A stretch of DNA of 64,000 nt from BM003 sp963699835 (GCA_963699835.1 CAVOVJ010000003.1:434001-498000), one strand, 5' to 3'; shown: positions 1-9,073, counted from the first letter of the stretch. Numbers and translations: made by a program. Notes: generated by a model not told the origin, from the sequence alone.

Positions 1-593
1 CGCAGTTAGCGCTAATTCCGTGCTGCGCTCGCTGGGTTTCGAGACCCATCCGACGGCTGCGTTCAGGACGTTCATCGGCTCGGGGGTCGATGTGCTTTTC
101 GAGCGCGCGTTGCCGCCGGCTGCCGCGGCCGACAGGCGCATTATAGACACTGCAGTCGAGCGCTTCCGCGCGGCGTACGCGGATGGCTGGCATGTCAATA
201 GCCGACCCTTATGCAGGGGTTGCCGCGCTGCTCGACGAATTGTGTGAGCGCGATGTGGCGCTGGCGGTGCTGACCAACAAGCCGGATGAATTCGCCGGGC
301 AGTGCGTGGCTCACCTGCTTGGCGACTGGCATTTCGAAATCGTGCTCGGGCTTGCCGCTGCGCTGCCGGCCAAGCCCGACCCGCAGGGTGCGTTGCGAAT
401 AGCGGCAGGGCTGGGGATGGAACCGGCGGCCATCAGATTTGTCGGCGACTCGGGTATTGATATGGAGACGGCTCGGGCGGCGGGAATGAGCGGCGTAGGC
501 GTCACCTGGGGGTTTCGCCCCGAATCGGAGCTGCGTCGAAGCGGAGCGACGTGGCTGATAGACCGGCCCGAGCAACTTCTGGCGCTACTGTGA
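1..593 (+). CDS. gph: Phosphoglycolate phosphatase, HAD family (5' end outside window; frameshifted)
   Basis: HAD-superfamily phosphatase that removes 2-phosphoglycolate. The start and the DxDGT nucleophile motif lie before the window. The helical cap (VLRSLGF, FIGSGVDVLFERAL) is read from base 2. The core motifs come in the next frame: LAVLTNK near 261, the motif III lysine in AKPDP near 370, and VGDSGIDMETA near 440. The cap ends in WHVNSRP and the core begins YAGVAALLDEL; they join if one base is removed from the CCCTT run at 206-210. Because all motifs on both sides are intact, I read this as one gene with a one-base insertion, either a sequence error or a recent mutation. Assignment to gph rather than another HAD phosphatase rests on cap sequence and is fairly sure. 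Confidence 0.8.
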
Positions 594-674
594 CCGGCCG
601 GGGAATCGCGCAACGGGACCAGGCCCGGAGCCCGCACGGGGGTGGTGCTACAATGCGGCGCGCGGATGGATAGC

Positions 675-1040
675 ATGGATATTTACAAGAAATTTCACAT
701 CGAGGCGGCGCATCGGCTGCCGAATGTGCCGGAGGGCCACAAGTGCGCCCGCCTGCACGGGCATTCATATGCCGTGGAGATCCACGTCAGCGGTGAGTTG
801 CACGCTGAACTAGGCTGGGTCATGGATTTTGCGGACATCAAGAGCGCATTTCAGCCGGTGTTCGATCAGCTGGATCATCGCTATCTCAATGACGTAACCG
901 GTCTCGAGAATCCGACCGCAGAGAATATTGCGCGCTGGATCTGGGAGCGTCTGGCCGACGCGCTGCCCGGGCTGTCGCAGGTCGTCATCCATGAGACCTG
1001 TACGTCCGGGGTCGTCTATCGCGGCCCGGATCGCAACTGA
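675..1040 (+). CDS. queD: 6-carboxy-5,6,7,8-tetrahydropterin synthase QueD
   Basis: Second step of queuosine/7-deazaguanine synthesis: converts dihydroneopterin triphosphate to 6-carboxytetrahydropterin. The protein of about 121 residues has the family layout: zinc histidine in HIEAAHRL, then KCARLHGHSY, which holds the catalytic cysteine and the other two zinc histidines, a central VMDFADIK, and a C-terminal HET followed by CTSGVVYRG. I chose ATG 675 (MDIYKKF), which matches the usual N-terminus; ATG 666 and GTG 642 are in frame upstream. A TACAAT at 649-654 could be the -10 of its promoter and would exclude the 642 start. It follows gph by about 80 bases. No other queuosine gene is in the window. 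Confidence 0.9.
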   Translation: MDIYKKFHIEAAHRLPNVPEGHKCARLHGHSYAVEIHVSGELHAELGWVMDFADIKSAFQPVFDQLDHRYLNDVTGLENPTAENIARWIWERLADALPGLSQVVIHETCTSGVVYRGPDRN

Positions 1041-1175
1041 GATTTACTCAGCCAGGGAACGCCCGGTACGGGTAGCCGCTCCGTCACCGGAGCATGCGAA
1101 CTATCGCCATTCAGGGATCGAGAAAGTGACGCGGGTTGATGTATCCTGATGCGACCCTGGTGCGAAAAGGACGGC

Positions 1176-1691
1176 ATGATCGGCGTGCATCTGATAACAA
1201 AAATCGTCAGTGGCGGGCAGACCGGCGTAGATCGCGGTGCGTTGGATGCGGCGCTCAAGATCGGGTTTGCCTGCGGTGGATGGTGCCCGGACGGACGCAA
1301 GGCCGAAGACGGTGTGATCCCGACCATCTATCCGCTCGAGCCATTGCCGGGGGCCGGCTACAGCGGACGGACGCTACGCAATGTGATCGATAGCGATGGC
1401 ACCGCAATATTGCATTTCGGCTTGTTGACCGGAGGCAGTCACCTGACCGCGGCCTGCTGTCGCAAGGCGGATAAACCCTACGTGCTCATCGACTGCGATC
1501 AACATACGCGTGAGCGCAGCGCCGAACTGGTCGCTGCTTTTGCCGATAAGCATTGTGTCAGCGTGCTCAATATTGCCGGCCCGCGTGAGAGCCAGGCGCC
1601 GCGGGCGTACGCGTTTTCCTTCGATGTCGTCACCCGCCTGTTGCTGGACTATCAACGCGAGAGAATTGTGCCCGAGGCCGGTGCCGGCTAG
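1176..1691 (+). CDS. Putative molybdenum carrier protein (LOG-like Rossmann fold)
   Basis: About 171 residues, beginning with the signature SGGQTGVDRGALDAAL, which resembles the nucleotide-binding loop of the putative molybdenum carrier family (related to LOG/TIGR00725 proteins). A second conserved block LTGGSHLTAACC is mid-protein. The family is named from a molybdenum-cofactor carrier but the role in most bacteria is not proven. ATG 1176 (MIGVHLITKIV) puts the signature near the N-terminus as usual; an in-frame ATG at 1149 is upstream. It converges with the DUF255 gene, with 12 bases between stops. Function here is inferred from family only. Confidence 0.75.
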   Translation: MIGVHLITKIVSGGQTGVDRGALDAALKIGFACGGWCPDGRKAEDGVIPTIYPLEPLPGAGYSGRTLRNVIDSDGTAILHFGLLTGGSHLTAACCRKADKPYVLIDCDQHTRERSAELVAAFADKHCVSVLNIAGPRESQAPRAYAFSFDVVTRLLLDYQRERIVPEAGAG

Positions 1692-1703
1692 CGGCGCGAC
1701 GGG

Positions 1704-3779
1704 TCATGCCGGATCGGCAAGCTCCACCGCCAGTTCTTCCAGTCGCGTGATAGGGGCCGAGCAATAACTGCCACGGCAAATGTAGGCGACCGGTTCCGGG
1801 CGCGCTGCGCGCTGCGCGATGGCGGCCGGGAGTCGTGGTGCATCGGCGGCAATCGAGAACACCATGCGCCGGGGCGAGTAGAGCATGTCTGCTACCGCGC
1901 GCCAGTCAGTTAGCTGTAATGGGTCGCCGCGCAGGATGACGGTCTCACCCGGTTGGAGCAGCTCTTCCAGTGCATTCAGCAGCGCACAATGGGCGTGTGG
2001 GTAGTGATCGAGAGCGGCCCATGCCGCGCGCAGGGTGCGCTCGGCCGCGACCAGGTAATCATTGCGGGCAAGCAGGTGACCGAGGCGCACCAGGACGCGC
2101 GCCGCGATTCCTGCCCCGGCGGGCGTCGCATCGTCGCTGAAACTCTTCGGCCGATGCACCAGTTTCTCATGATCGTCCGCTGTGAAATAAAAGCCGCCAT
2201 TGATTTTGTCTTCGAAGTGTTCGAGCAGGCAGTCCGCAAGCTCGCATGCCCACTCCAGATCTTCGCTGCGCCACCCGGTCTGCAGTAGTTCGAGCAAACC
2301 GTCAGCCAGGTAGGCATAGTCGTCAAGATAGGCGGGAAAGCGTGACCGGTCGTCTTTGTGAACCGCCAGCAGGCGGCCATCGCGCCACAGCTTCGCGCGC
2401 AGGAAATCTGTTGCTCGGCGTGCTGATTCGGCGAGTTCGGGACGTTCGAGAGAGCGTGCGGCGATGGCCATTCCGCGGATCATCAGGCCGTTCCATCCGG
2501 TCAGGATTTTTTCGTCCCGGGCCGGGCGAACGCGTTGCGCGCGTGCTTGCAGCAGGCGCTGGCGTGCCGACTCCAGAAGCTGCTCGACGTGTCGCGGAGT
2601 CAGATCGTTGGCCCTTGCCAGTGCATCCGTGTCCACGGCCTGGTGGAGGTGCCAGGCGCCTTCGAAATTGGGTGCGGCATTGAGACCGAAGCGCGCTGCA
2701 AACAGGGGGTATTCCCCGGCATCCAGAAGTGCGGCGACTTCGTCCTTGCGCCAGACGTAGAATTTTCCTTCCTCACCCTCGGAATCGGCATCCAGCGTCG
2801 AATAGAAACCGCCGTTCGCGGCCTGCATTTCCGCTATCACCCAGTCGGCTGTCGCGGTGGCGATGTCACGGTAAAATTCGTCGCCGCTGGCGCGCCATGC
2901 CTGCGCATACAGCGCGAGCAGCGGTCCGTTGTCATAGAGCATTTTCTCGAAATGCGGGATCATCCAGCGGCGATCGACAGAATAACGGCAAAAGCCTCCG
3001 CCGAGCTGATCGTAAAGACCGCCTTTTGCCATGCTCTGCAGGGTGTACGTTGCCATGAACAACGCCTGCACATCGGGTTCCTCGCCGGCGGCACTGGCGC
3101 GCCAGTGCCGCAACAACCTTTCGATGCTGGTTGGATGGGGGAATTTGGGCTCGTCGCCGAAGCCGCCGTTGGTGCGGTCGAAATCGCGTTCCAGCGCGAC
3201 TCTGGCCCTGGTGAGTACCGACGAGTCCAGTTCTTGCCCTTCCGCGGCCGGTGGCGGCACCAGCTTGTTGTAGGTTGCGCGAATGGCGCTGGCCTGACGC
3301 AGGATTTCGTCACGGTGTTCGCTGTAGTACTGGGCGACCCGGCGCAGTACGTCGGCAAACGCGGGGAGGCCATGACGCGGTTGCGGCGGAAAGTAGGTGC
3401 CACCGAAAAACGGTGTCTGGTCGTCGGGTGTCAGGAACATCGTCAGTGGCCAGCCTCCGGTTCTTTGCGCGAGGAACTGATGCGCGGTCTGGTAAATCTT
3501 GTCCAGGTCAGGTCTTTCCTCGCGATCGACCTTCACGTTGATGAACAGCTCATTCATCAGCGCCGCGGTTGCGGCGTCTTCGAATGATTCATGCGCCATG
3601 ACGTGGCACCAGTGGCATGCGGAGTAACCGATCGACAATAATAACGGCTTATCCGCGGCACGGGCGAGTTCGAGGGTCTCTTCGTTCCATGCCAGCCAGT
3701 GGACCGGGTTGTCCGCGTGCTGCCTGAGATAAGGGCTGGTCTCTTCGCTGAGGCGATTTCGTGACACAGGCATTTGCAT
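1704..3779 (-). CDS. Thioredoxin domain-containing protein, DUF255 / YyaL family
   Basis: 691 residues, the full length of the DUF255 (spermatogenesis-associated protein 20-like) family. The N-terminal thioredoxin-like domain opens with LSEETSPYLRQHADNPVHW and contains the CxxC in YSACHWCHVM (about residues 53-62). It continues with VDREERPDLDKIYQ and FFGGTYFPP. The C-terminal two thirds resemble an (alpha/alpha)6 barrel as in N-acylglucosamine 2-epimerases. No signal peptide is visible, so it is probably cytosolic. The biochemical role is unknown in bacteria. It is divergent from rlmI, sharing a roughly 90-base intergenic region. Confidence 0.88.
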   Translation of the reverse strand: MQMPVSRNRLSEETSPYLRQHADNPVHWLAWNEETLELARAADKPLLLSIGYSACHWCHVMAHESFEDAATAALMNELFINVKVDREERPDLDKIYQTAHQFLAQRTGGWPLTMFLTPDDQTPFFGGTYFPPQPRHGLPAFADVLRRVAQYYSEHRDEILRQASAIRATYNKLVPPPAAEGQELDSSVLTRARVALERDFDRTNGGFGDEPKFPHPTSIERLLRHWRASAAGEEPDVQALFMATYTLQSMAKGGLYDQLGGGFCRYSVDRRWMIPHFEKMLYDNGPLLALYAQAWRASGDEFYRDIATATADWVIAEMQAANGGFYSTLDADSEGEEGKFYVWRKDEVAALLDAGEYPLFAARFGLNAAPNFEGAWHLHQAVDTDALARANDLTPRHVEQLLESARQRLLQARAQRVRPARDEKILTGWNGLMIRGMAIAARSLERPELAESARRATDFLRAKLWRDGRLLAVHKDDRSRFPAYLDDYAYLADGLLELLQTGWRSEDLEWACELADCLLEHFEDKINGGFYFTADDHEKLVHRPKSFSDDATPAGAGIAARVLVRLGHLLARNDYLVAAERTLRAAWAALDHYPHAHCALLNALEELLQPGETVILRGDPLQLTDWRAVADMLYSPRRMVFSIAADAPRLPAAIAQRAARPEPVAYICRGSYCSAPITRLEELAVELADPA

Positions 3780-3867
3780 ACGAAAAATGTCCTTGTTCGA
3801 CCGCGCTGACGATTACAATGGCGACACTATACCGAAGCCGGTCGGACGCCGCCGTGGTGACAGAAAG

Positions 3868-5082
3868 ATGAACGAGTCAGCAATTGACATCACGAGCCGG
3901 TTTCCCCGGCTGCGCCTGAAAAGGCGTGAGGAGAAACGGCTCAAGGCCGGGCACCTGTGGGTGTTCAGCAACGAGATCGACACCGCGGCCACACCATTGC
4001 AGGGTCTTGAGCCCGGTACTGTGGTGGCGTTGACCACAGCCGACGACCGCTTCCTTGCCTACGCCTACGCCAACCCGTCGACACTAATCTGCGCGCGGAT
4101 TTTGTCGCGGCGCAAGGATGCCGAGCCGGGCGCCGGGCTTTTCGCGACGCGGATTCGTGTCGCCCTGGAGCTGCGCGAGCGCCTGTTTGCGGCGCCTTTC
4201 TACCGCATGATCCATGGTGAGTCCGACGGCCTGCCGGGCCTCATTGTCGATCGTTATGGCGATTACCTCGTCGTGCAGATGCACACCGCCGGTATTGACC
4301 GCTGCGCCGGTGACATCCTCGGCGCACTGGAACAACAGCTGCGACCACGTGGGATCCTGTTGCGCAATGATGCCGCTGCGCGCGAGCTCGAAGGGCTGCC
4401 ACGCGAGGTGAAGGTGGCGGTTGGGGAAGTGCCGGACGAGCTCGAGATCGAGGAGGGCGGATGTCGTTTTATCGTCCCGGTGGCAACCGGGCAGAAGACC
4501 GGCTGGTTCTACGACCAGCGCGAGAACCGCGAGCGCCTGCGAGGATTGACCGCAAACCGCACGGTGCTCGATGTATGCAGCTATGTCGGCGGCTGGGCGG
4601 TGCAGGCCGGCGCCGGTAGCGCGACAGAGATATGTTGCGTCGACGATTCGGCGCGTGCGCTTGCTTATTGCGAGCGCAACGGCAGAATCAATGGCTTTGA
4701 CCTGGAAACGCATAAGGCTGACGCGTTCACCGCGCTGCGCCAGTTCGCAGAAGCACGGCGCCGCTTCGATGTCGTCGTGATCGACCCACCCGCCTTCGTC
4801 AAGCGCAAGAAGGACCTGGCCAAGGGCCGGGCCGGGTATCGCAAGCTCAACGAGCTTGCGGTGCGCCTGCTGGCGCGTGACGGTGTCCTTGTGAGTTGTT
4901 CCTGTTCGTATCATTTTCCCGAGCACGAGCTGCTGGGGGTGTTGCGCGACGCCGGGCGCCATCTCGATCGCACCATCCAGGTTTTCGCGTTTGGTTCGCA
5001 GGCGCCTGATCACCCGGTGCACCCGGCAATCCCGGAGACCCGCTATCTGAAGTCGCTGTTTTGTCGCGTGACGCAACCATGA
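3868..5082 (+). CDS. rlmI: 23S rRNA m5C1962 methyltransferase RlmI
   Basis: SAM-dependent methyltransferase modifying C1962 of 23S rRNA. An N-terminal PUA-like domain (RLRLKRREEKRLKAGHLWVFSNEID) precedes a central EEHYR-like region (HGESDGLPGLIVDRYGDYLVVQ) and a Rossmann methyltransferase domain with VLDVCSYVGGWAVQAG, catalytic-loop DPPAFVKRKKD and SCSCSYHF. I use ATG 3868 (MNESAID), not the in-frame ATG 3787, because a TACAAT -10 at 3814-3819 (with TTGTTC 15 bases upstream) lies between them. The resulting 404 residues match the family. lgt begins 32 bases downstream on the same strand. Confidence 0.92.
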   Translation: MNESAIDITSRFPRLRLKRREEKRLKAGHLWVFSNEIDTAATPLQGLEPGTVVALTTADDRFLAYAYANPSTLICARILSRRKDAEPGAGLFATRIRVALELRERLFAAPFYRMIHGESDGLPGLIVDRYGDYLVVQMHTAGIDRCAGDILGALEQQLRPRGILLRNDAAARELEGLPREVKVAVGEVPDELEIEEGGCRFIVPVATGQKTGWFYDQRENRERLRGLTANRTVLDVCSYVGGWAVQAGAGSATEICCVDDSARALAYCERNGRINGFDLETHKADAFTALRQFAEARRRFDVVVIDPPAFVKRKKDLAKGRAGYRKLNELAVRLLARDGVLVSCSCSYHFPEHELLGVLRDAGRHLDRTIQVFAFGSQAPDHPVHPAIPETRYLKSLFCRVTQP

Positions 5083-5114
5083 CAGCGGCCACAGCGGTGA
5101 TAAACTAGCGCGCC

Positions 5115-5903
5115 ATGCTGAAATATCCCGAGATCGACCCGGTCGCTGTCGCGCTGGGGCCACTGCAAGTGCGTTGGTATGGGCTGATGTACCTGCTCGG
5201 GTTCGTCGCCGCATGGTGGCTCGGGCGGCGTCGCGCGCCACGCAAGGGTTGGACGGCGCAGCAGGTGGACGACATGATCTTCTTTGTGGCCGTTGGCGTC
5301 ATTGCCGGGGGCCGCATCGGTTCGAAACTGTTCTATGATTTCGCCAGCTTCAGCGCGGATCCGCTTTCGCTTTTTCGCATCTGGGAAGGCGGCATGAGTT
5401 TTCATGGCGGATTGCTCGGGGTCCTTGTCGCAATGTGGTTTTTTGGCCGCAGCAGGGGCATGACCTTTTTCCAGGTCACCGATTTCCTGGCGCCGCTGGT
5501 GCCGATCGGTCTTGGCGCCGGCCGTATTGGCAACTTCATCAACGGCGAGCTTTGGGGCAAACCCACCGATCTTGCGATCGGTTTCCACGTAAACGGCGAA
5601 GTCAGGCATGCCAGTCAGCTCTACGAAGCATTTCTGGAAGGGGTCGTCTTGTTTGCGATCCTGTGGTGGTTCTCGGCGCGGCCGCGGCCACGGATGGCGG
5701 TGTCGGGACTTTTTCTGCTCGGTTATGGTGTGTTCAGATTCGCGATCGAATTCGTCCGTCTGCCGGATGCGCATATCGGCTACCTCGCGGGGGGATGGCT
5801 GACGCTCGGGCAGGTGCTCACGATACCGATGATCGTTTTCGGGGGGTTGTTGATCTGGTTGGCCTATCGCCGGCCCGGACTCGAAGAGCGAGCGGCGACA
5901 TGA
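5115..5903 (+). CDS. lgt: Phosphatidylglycerol-prolipoprotein diacylglyceryl transferase Lgt
   Basis: Inner-membrane enzyme that attaches diacylglycerol to the lipobox cysteine of prolipoproteins. The 262-residue protein is polytopic (about seven hydrophobic segments) and carries the Lgt signature GAGRIGNFINGELWGKPTD (about residues 135-153), plus RWYGLMYLLGF near the N-terminus and SFHGGLLG. Its clients in this window include RlpA, LolB and the TPR lipoprotein. The stop overlaps the thyA start (ATGA), so the two are translationally coupled, a gene pair common in Gammaproteobacteria. Confidence 0.96.
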   Translation: MLKYPEIDPVAVALGPLQVRWYGLMYLLGFVAAWWLGRRRAPRKGWTAQQVDDMIFFVAVGVIAGGRIGSKLFYDFASFSADPLSLFRIWEGGMSFHGGLLGVLVAMWFFGRSRGMTFFQVTDFLAPLVPIGLGAGRIGNFINGELWGKPTDLAIGFHVNGEVRHASQLYEAFLEGVVLFAILWWFSARPRPRMAVSGLFLLGYGVFRFAIEFVRLPDAHIGYLAGGWLTLGQVLTIPMIVFGGLLIWLAYRRPGLEERAAT

Positions 5904-6694
5904 AGCAATACCTCGACATGATGCGGCTGGTCCGGGACACCGGCGTGCACAAGGAAGACCGGACCGGAACCGGCACGCTCAGTATCTTCGGGCACCAGAT
6001 GCGGTTCTCTCTTGGTGCCGGATTCCCCCTGGTGACGACCAAGAAAATCCACTGGAAATCGGTGGTGCACGAACTGCTGTGGTTTTTGTCCGGTGACACC
6101 AATACCCGATACCTGCGCGACAACGGGGTTACGATCTGGGATGAGTGGGCGGATGACAACGGCGAGCTGGGCCCGATATATGGTCACCAGTGGCGTTTCT
6201 GGCGCGGTTACGATGGCAATCCGATTGACCAGATGAAAAAGGCGCTCACGCAGTTACGCAACAATCCCGACTCACGCCGAATTATCGTCAGCGCATGGAA
6301 CGTGGGCGATCTGGACGATATGGCGCTCGCACCGTGCCATGCTTTCTTTCAGTTCTGGGTGGCCGAGGGGCGCCTCTCGTGTCAGCTGTACCAGCGCAGC
6401 GCCGACATCTTTCTCGGCGTGCCATTCAATATCGCATCGTACGCGTTGCTGACTCATTTGGTCGCGCAGCAGGCCGGTCTCGACGTCGGTGATTTCATCT
6501 GGACGGGCGGGGACTGCCATCTCTATACCAATCACCTCGAGCAGGCCGAGATCCAGCTGTCGCGTGAGCCGAACCCTTTGCCGCAGCTGGAAATTCTGCG
6601 TAAGCCGTCGAGTTTATTCTCCTATCGGTTCGAGGACTTCGAGCTGGTGTCCTATCGTAGTCACCCGCATATCAAGGCGCCCGTCGCGATTTAG
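5900..6694 (+). CDS. thyA: Thymidylate synthase ThyA
   Basis: Methylates dUMP to dTMP with methylene-tetrahydrofolate, producing dihydrofolate that the folA product, also in this window, recycles. At 264 residues it equals the E. coli enzyme in length. It shows the N-terminal EDRTGTGTLSIFGHQMRF, the catalytic cysteine in ALAPCHAFFQFWV, the phosphate-binding QRSADIFLGVPFNIASYALLTH and the C-terminal RSHPHIKAPVAI. The start at 5900 is set by the ATGA overlap with lgt; a long open frame runs upstream through lgt but is not coding in that phase. Confidence 0.97.
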   Translation: MKQYLDMMRLVRDTGVHKEDRTGTGTLSIFGHQMRFSLGAGFPLVTTKKIHWKSVVHELLWFLSGDTNTRYLRDNGVTIWDEWADDNGELGPIYGHQWRFWRGYDGNPIDQMKKALTQLRNNPDSRRIIVSAWNVGDLDDMALAPCHAFFQFWVAEGRLSCQLYQRSADIFLGVPFNIASYALLTHLVAQQAGLDVGDFIWTGGDCHLYTNHLEQAEIQLSREPNPLPQLEILRKPSSLFSYRFEDFELVSYRSHPHIKAPVAI

Positions 6695-6748
6695 GAAAGC
6701 GGACAGAGAGCGCGGTGGTGACCGGGTTTTCCTTGCGCGGTACGGCGT

Positions 6749-7222
6749 CTAGCCGGGTACGGGGCGGGGTGCACCCAGTGCATTCGCAATTCGGTGCAGA
6801 TCGCGCCGCATCGCATCGTCGATGACATCGACATGAGTGTCCGCGGGTTCAGATGCTGCGGTGACTGGCCCGGCCCGGCTGACCAGTTCGCGGATTACTT
6901 GCAGTTCCTCGGCATCCAGCCAGATACCGCCACACTCTGGACATTCGTCAATTTCGACTTTGCGCGCCTTGCCGAAAAAGCGCCGCATCATCATGGTTTC
7001 GGGATGACGCGGGCAGCGCAGGCGTGCCGCCAGATCGAGCAGCGGCGAATCGAACTGGGAAAGATGCTGCGCCAGTGCTTCTCCCATCGCATCATTGGGT
7101 GTCTTGAACTTGTCCAGTTCGAAGCGATCGAACCACACACCGGCGCAGTGCTCCGAGACATCGACTTCGATACCGGCGATACGCAGGGGTTTCAGATCTG
7201 TGCCGGTACGTGGGCATTTCAT
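6749..7222 (-). CDS. Zinc-ribbon protein with two TFIIB-type zinc finger modules
   Basis: 157 residues with two zf-TFIIB-like modules in tandem. The first starts MKCPRTGTDLKPLRI and its CxxC partner is degenerate (VSEHCAGVWFDRFEL). The second is complete, RCPRHPETMM followed by IDECPECGGIWLDAEEL. Proteins of this family are small, cytosolic and of unknown function; nucleic-acid binding is only suggested by the zinc ribbon. ATG 7222 places the first cysteine at residue 3, as in relatives. It is the last gene of a minus-strand series and converges with thyA. Confidence 0.8.
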   Translation of the reverse strand: MKCPRTGTDLKPLRIAGIEVDVSEHCAGVWFDRFELDKFKTPNDAMGEALAQHLSQFDSPLLDLAARLRCPRHPETMMMRRFFGKARKVEIDECPECGGIWLDAEELQVIRELVSRAGPVTAASEPADTHVDVIDDAMRRDLHRIANALGAPRPVPG

Positions 7223-7287
7223 CTTGTTCGCTCCATGCCGTTTCGCCCCTAGTCTAGCGTAAATGGCTTGCGCGACAGCGCGGCCGG

Positions 7288-7668
7288 TCAGGTGCGGCGT
7301 GTTGCCGGCATCAGTATCCACAAAACCGCCGCGACGATGAACAGCGCCGGCACGTCGCCGAGCAGGTGGGAGCGTTCGCTTCCATCGCGAAGCGCCTGTA
7401 CCAGCATGATCGCGCCATGGACGATACTCGACCAGATCGTAAACCAGATCAGGCTGGTGTGTTTTTGCGGGTTGCGTGACGCCATGATCAGGAAGATGCC
7501 CAGTGTTCCGTAGATACCCATCATCATCTGCTCGTATTCTGGCTGGCGCGGCTCCCAGGTCCATCCCGCTGGCCACAGGTGCATCATCAGCGGCAGCCCG
7601 ATGACGAAGATCAGACCAAATATAAGCAATGCGGATTGCAAGAATGCAGCCCTTCCTGTTTCGCTCAT
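7288..7668 (-). CDS. Small four-helix membrane protein (DUF6632-like)
   Basis: 126 residues with four predicted membrane segments: about 10-30 (LQSALLIFGLIFVIGLPLMM), 48-64, 72-92 (SLIWFTIWSSIVHGAIMLV) and 104-122. The loop motif WPAGWTWEPRQPEYEQMMMGIYG and the phrase FTIWSSIVHG recall the DUF6632 family. No function is known. It has a good ribosome binding site (AGGAG) and lies about 65 bases upstream of the zinc-ribbon gene on the same strand. A role with the neighbouring catabolic-looking genes cannot be shown. Confidence 0.65.
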   Translation of the reverse strand: MSETGRAAFLQSALLIFGLIFVIGLPLMMHLWPAGWTWEPRQPEYEQMMMGIYGTLGIFLIMASRNPQKHTSLIWFTIWSSIVHGAIMLVQALRDGSERSHLLGDVPALFIVAAVLWILMPATRRT

Positions 7669-7715
7669 GGTCTTGCTCCTGCCCGGACATGCGCCCGGTG
7701 TTGCGTTTCCCGTCG

Positions 7716-8204
7716 TTATGCCGGGATTGGCGTTCCCGGCGGCAGCGGACGCTGAAGGAATTTGGGGACACCGAGATCGAGCCCCTTGCCCGGAAGCGAC
7801 ATGAGTGTCGACGTGCCGTGGGCAATCAGTTCTCCGGCGCCGTTACGAATGCTTGCCTCGGTGTAGCTGATACTGCGACCGGCGCGTATGCACCGTCCCG
7901 CTGCGTACAAGTTTCCGTCGGTCACGGCCTGCAAATAATTCAGTTTCAAATCGATGTTGACCATGCCGCAGTCTTCCGCAACCCGCATGAATGCTGACCA
8001 GAAGGTCGTGGTGTCGATCAAAGACGCAATCGCGCCGCCGTGCACGATCCCGAATGGCTGCATGTGGTTCGGCCCACTGTCGAGTTCCATCTCGGCGTGA
8101 TCGGTCTCGACCGCGATCAGGCGCATGGAAATATGGCGTGGAAACGGACTGCTGTTGACGGTCTTGATCAACGCGTCCACATAGGCGGGATTCAGCTTGG
8201 TCAT
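7716..8204 (-). CDS. Hotdog-fold acyl-CoA thioesterase, PaaI/YdiI type
   Basis: 162 residues of the 4HBT/PaaI hotdog family, which hydrolyse acyl-CoA or aryl-CoA thioesters. The core motif is NHMQPFGIVHGGAIASLIDT, where HGG followed by the helix carries the catalytic carboxylate/asparagine region, and the back strand is NIDLKLNYLQAV. Substrate cannot be predicted. GAGACAGG lies just before ATG 8204. It sits within the minus-strand accessory cluster next to a membrane protein and an unrecognised protein. Confidence 0.85.
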   Translation of the reverse strand: MTKLNPAYVDALIKTVNSSPFPRHISMRLIAVETDHAEMELDSGPNHMQPFGIVHGGAIASLIDTTTFWSAFMRVAEDCGMVNIDLKLNYLQAVTDGNLYAAGRCIRAGRSISYTEASIRNGAGELIAHGTSTLMSLPGKGLDLGVPKFLQRPLPPGTPIPA

Positions 8205-8272
8205 CCTGTCTCTCGTCGGCTGCGCGGAACTGGCAGGGCGCTATGTGTCGGGTCTTAGTGCCTCTTGCCGAG

Positions 8273-9073
8273 TCAGTAGTTGACGACTTCGGCCGGCGCG
8301 GTGGCGCCGACGCTGGTAGAGGCCGTGGCGACGACCGGGTGGAAAACGTCGGTGCCGCGGGTGATTGGCGGATCCACGCTTATCCCGTGCCAGCCATTGC
8401 TGTCCCGTATCTTGGTCTGTAGCAACAACCGGTCCAGCGTTGTCACCCAGTCTCGCGGATTGGCGCCAAGCGCGCTCGGGAGTTCAGTCTGCAGGCGCGC
8501 ATCGGCCATTGCCTGCGCCGCACTCGGTGTCGACGCGGGTCCGAATCTCTGCCCGGCCATCGCGTTTATAGTGTCGGCGATGAGCTTGTAGGTGATCTCA
8601 TATGCCCGTCGCGCATCCGCAAGGTGCTCTTCTTCGCCGCGCCTGATAAGGCGCGAAGTCATGCTGCTGACGCGCCAGAAATGACGATACACACGGTTGC
8701 GGGCGCGGTGGGTCATGCCCGGTCGCAGATGGTCTCCGGCGGCGGGGAAGAAGCTCTCGTGAACCGCGTCCTCACTGGTAGTCCGCTGAACCTCCGCGTA
8801 GTGCCGGACAGTGCCTTCACTACGTTCCGAGATCGTGCGTACGTTGAAGGCCGGTATCGTGAAAGCGGCGGCACTCTTGATCAAAGTCAACCCGCCGGTT
8901 GTGCCGAGACTATCGGCTCCCCCGGTGCGCCGGCTGATAATGCCTCCCATCCCGCCAGGTGCAGGTTGAGACAGGCACTCACCGGCGCGCAATACCGTCA
9001 CCGCGGGTTGGTCGCAGGAGGTGGCGGCAAGTGCCTGGATTTCAGCCATGCTGGCGGCCCGCATTCTGTACAT
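8273..9073 (-). CDS. Unrecognised 266-residue protein
   Basis: I do not recognise this protein. The N-terminal 65 residues are Gly/Thr/Ala rich (PAPGGMGGIISRRTGG). The middle is positively charged and His/Arg rich (DHLRPGMTHRARNRVYRHFW), followed by a well-structured helical stretch (GEEEHLADARRAYEITYKLIADTINAMAG). The C-terminus is WVTTLDRLLLQTKIRDSNGWH and a low-complexity tail. No signal peptide or membrane segment is evident. Codon use and GC look like neighbours, and a weak ribosome binding site (GAGG) precedes ATG 9073; ATG 9064 and 9049 are alternatives. It lies 38 bases downstream of the VOC gene on the same strand, so it may be cotranscribed. Confidence 0.6.
   Translation of the reverse strand: MYRMRAASMAEIQALAATSCDQPAVTVLRAGECLSQPAPGGMGGIISRRTGGADSLGTTGGLTLIKSAAAFTIPAFNVRTISERSEGTVRHYAEVQRTTSEDAVHESFFPAAGDHLRPGMTHRARNRVYRHFWRVSSMTSRLIRRGEEEHLADARRAYEITYKLIADTINAMAGQRFGPASTPSAAQAMADARLQTELPSALGANPRDWVTTLDRLLLQTKIRDSNGWHGISVDPPITRGTDVFHPVVATASTSVGATAPAEVVNY

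Noticed and set aside
206..210. Programmed +1 frameshift at CCC-TTA in gph
   Set aside because: CCC-T can promote slippage, but no stop codon, Shine-Dalgarno-like stimulator or structure accompanies it, and the window has many similar one-base breaks best explained as errors.
2535..3587. 350-codon plus-strand open frame opposite the DUF255 gene
   Set aside because: Antisense shadow; composition is unlike a real protein and the DUF255 protein on the minus strand is full length with all motifs.
4084..5241. 385-codon minus-strand open frame opposite rlmI and the start of lgt
   Set aside because: Antisense shadow spanning two unrelated genes on the other strand.
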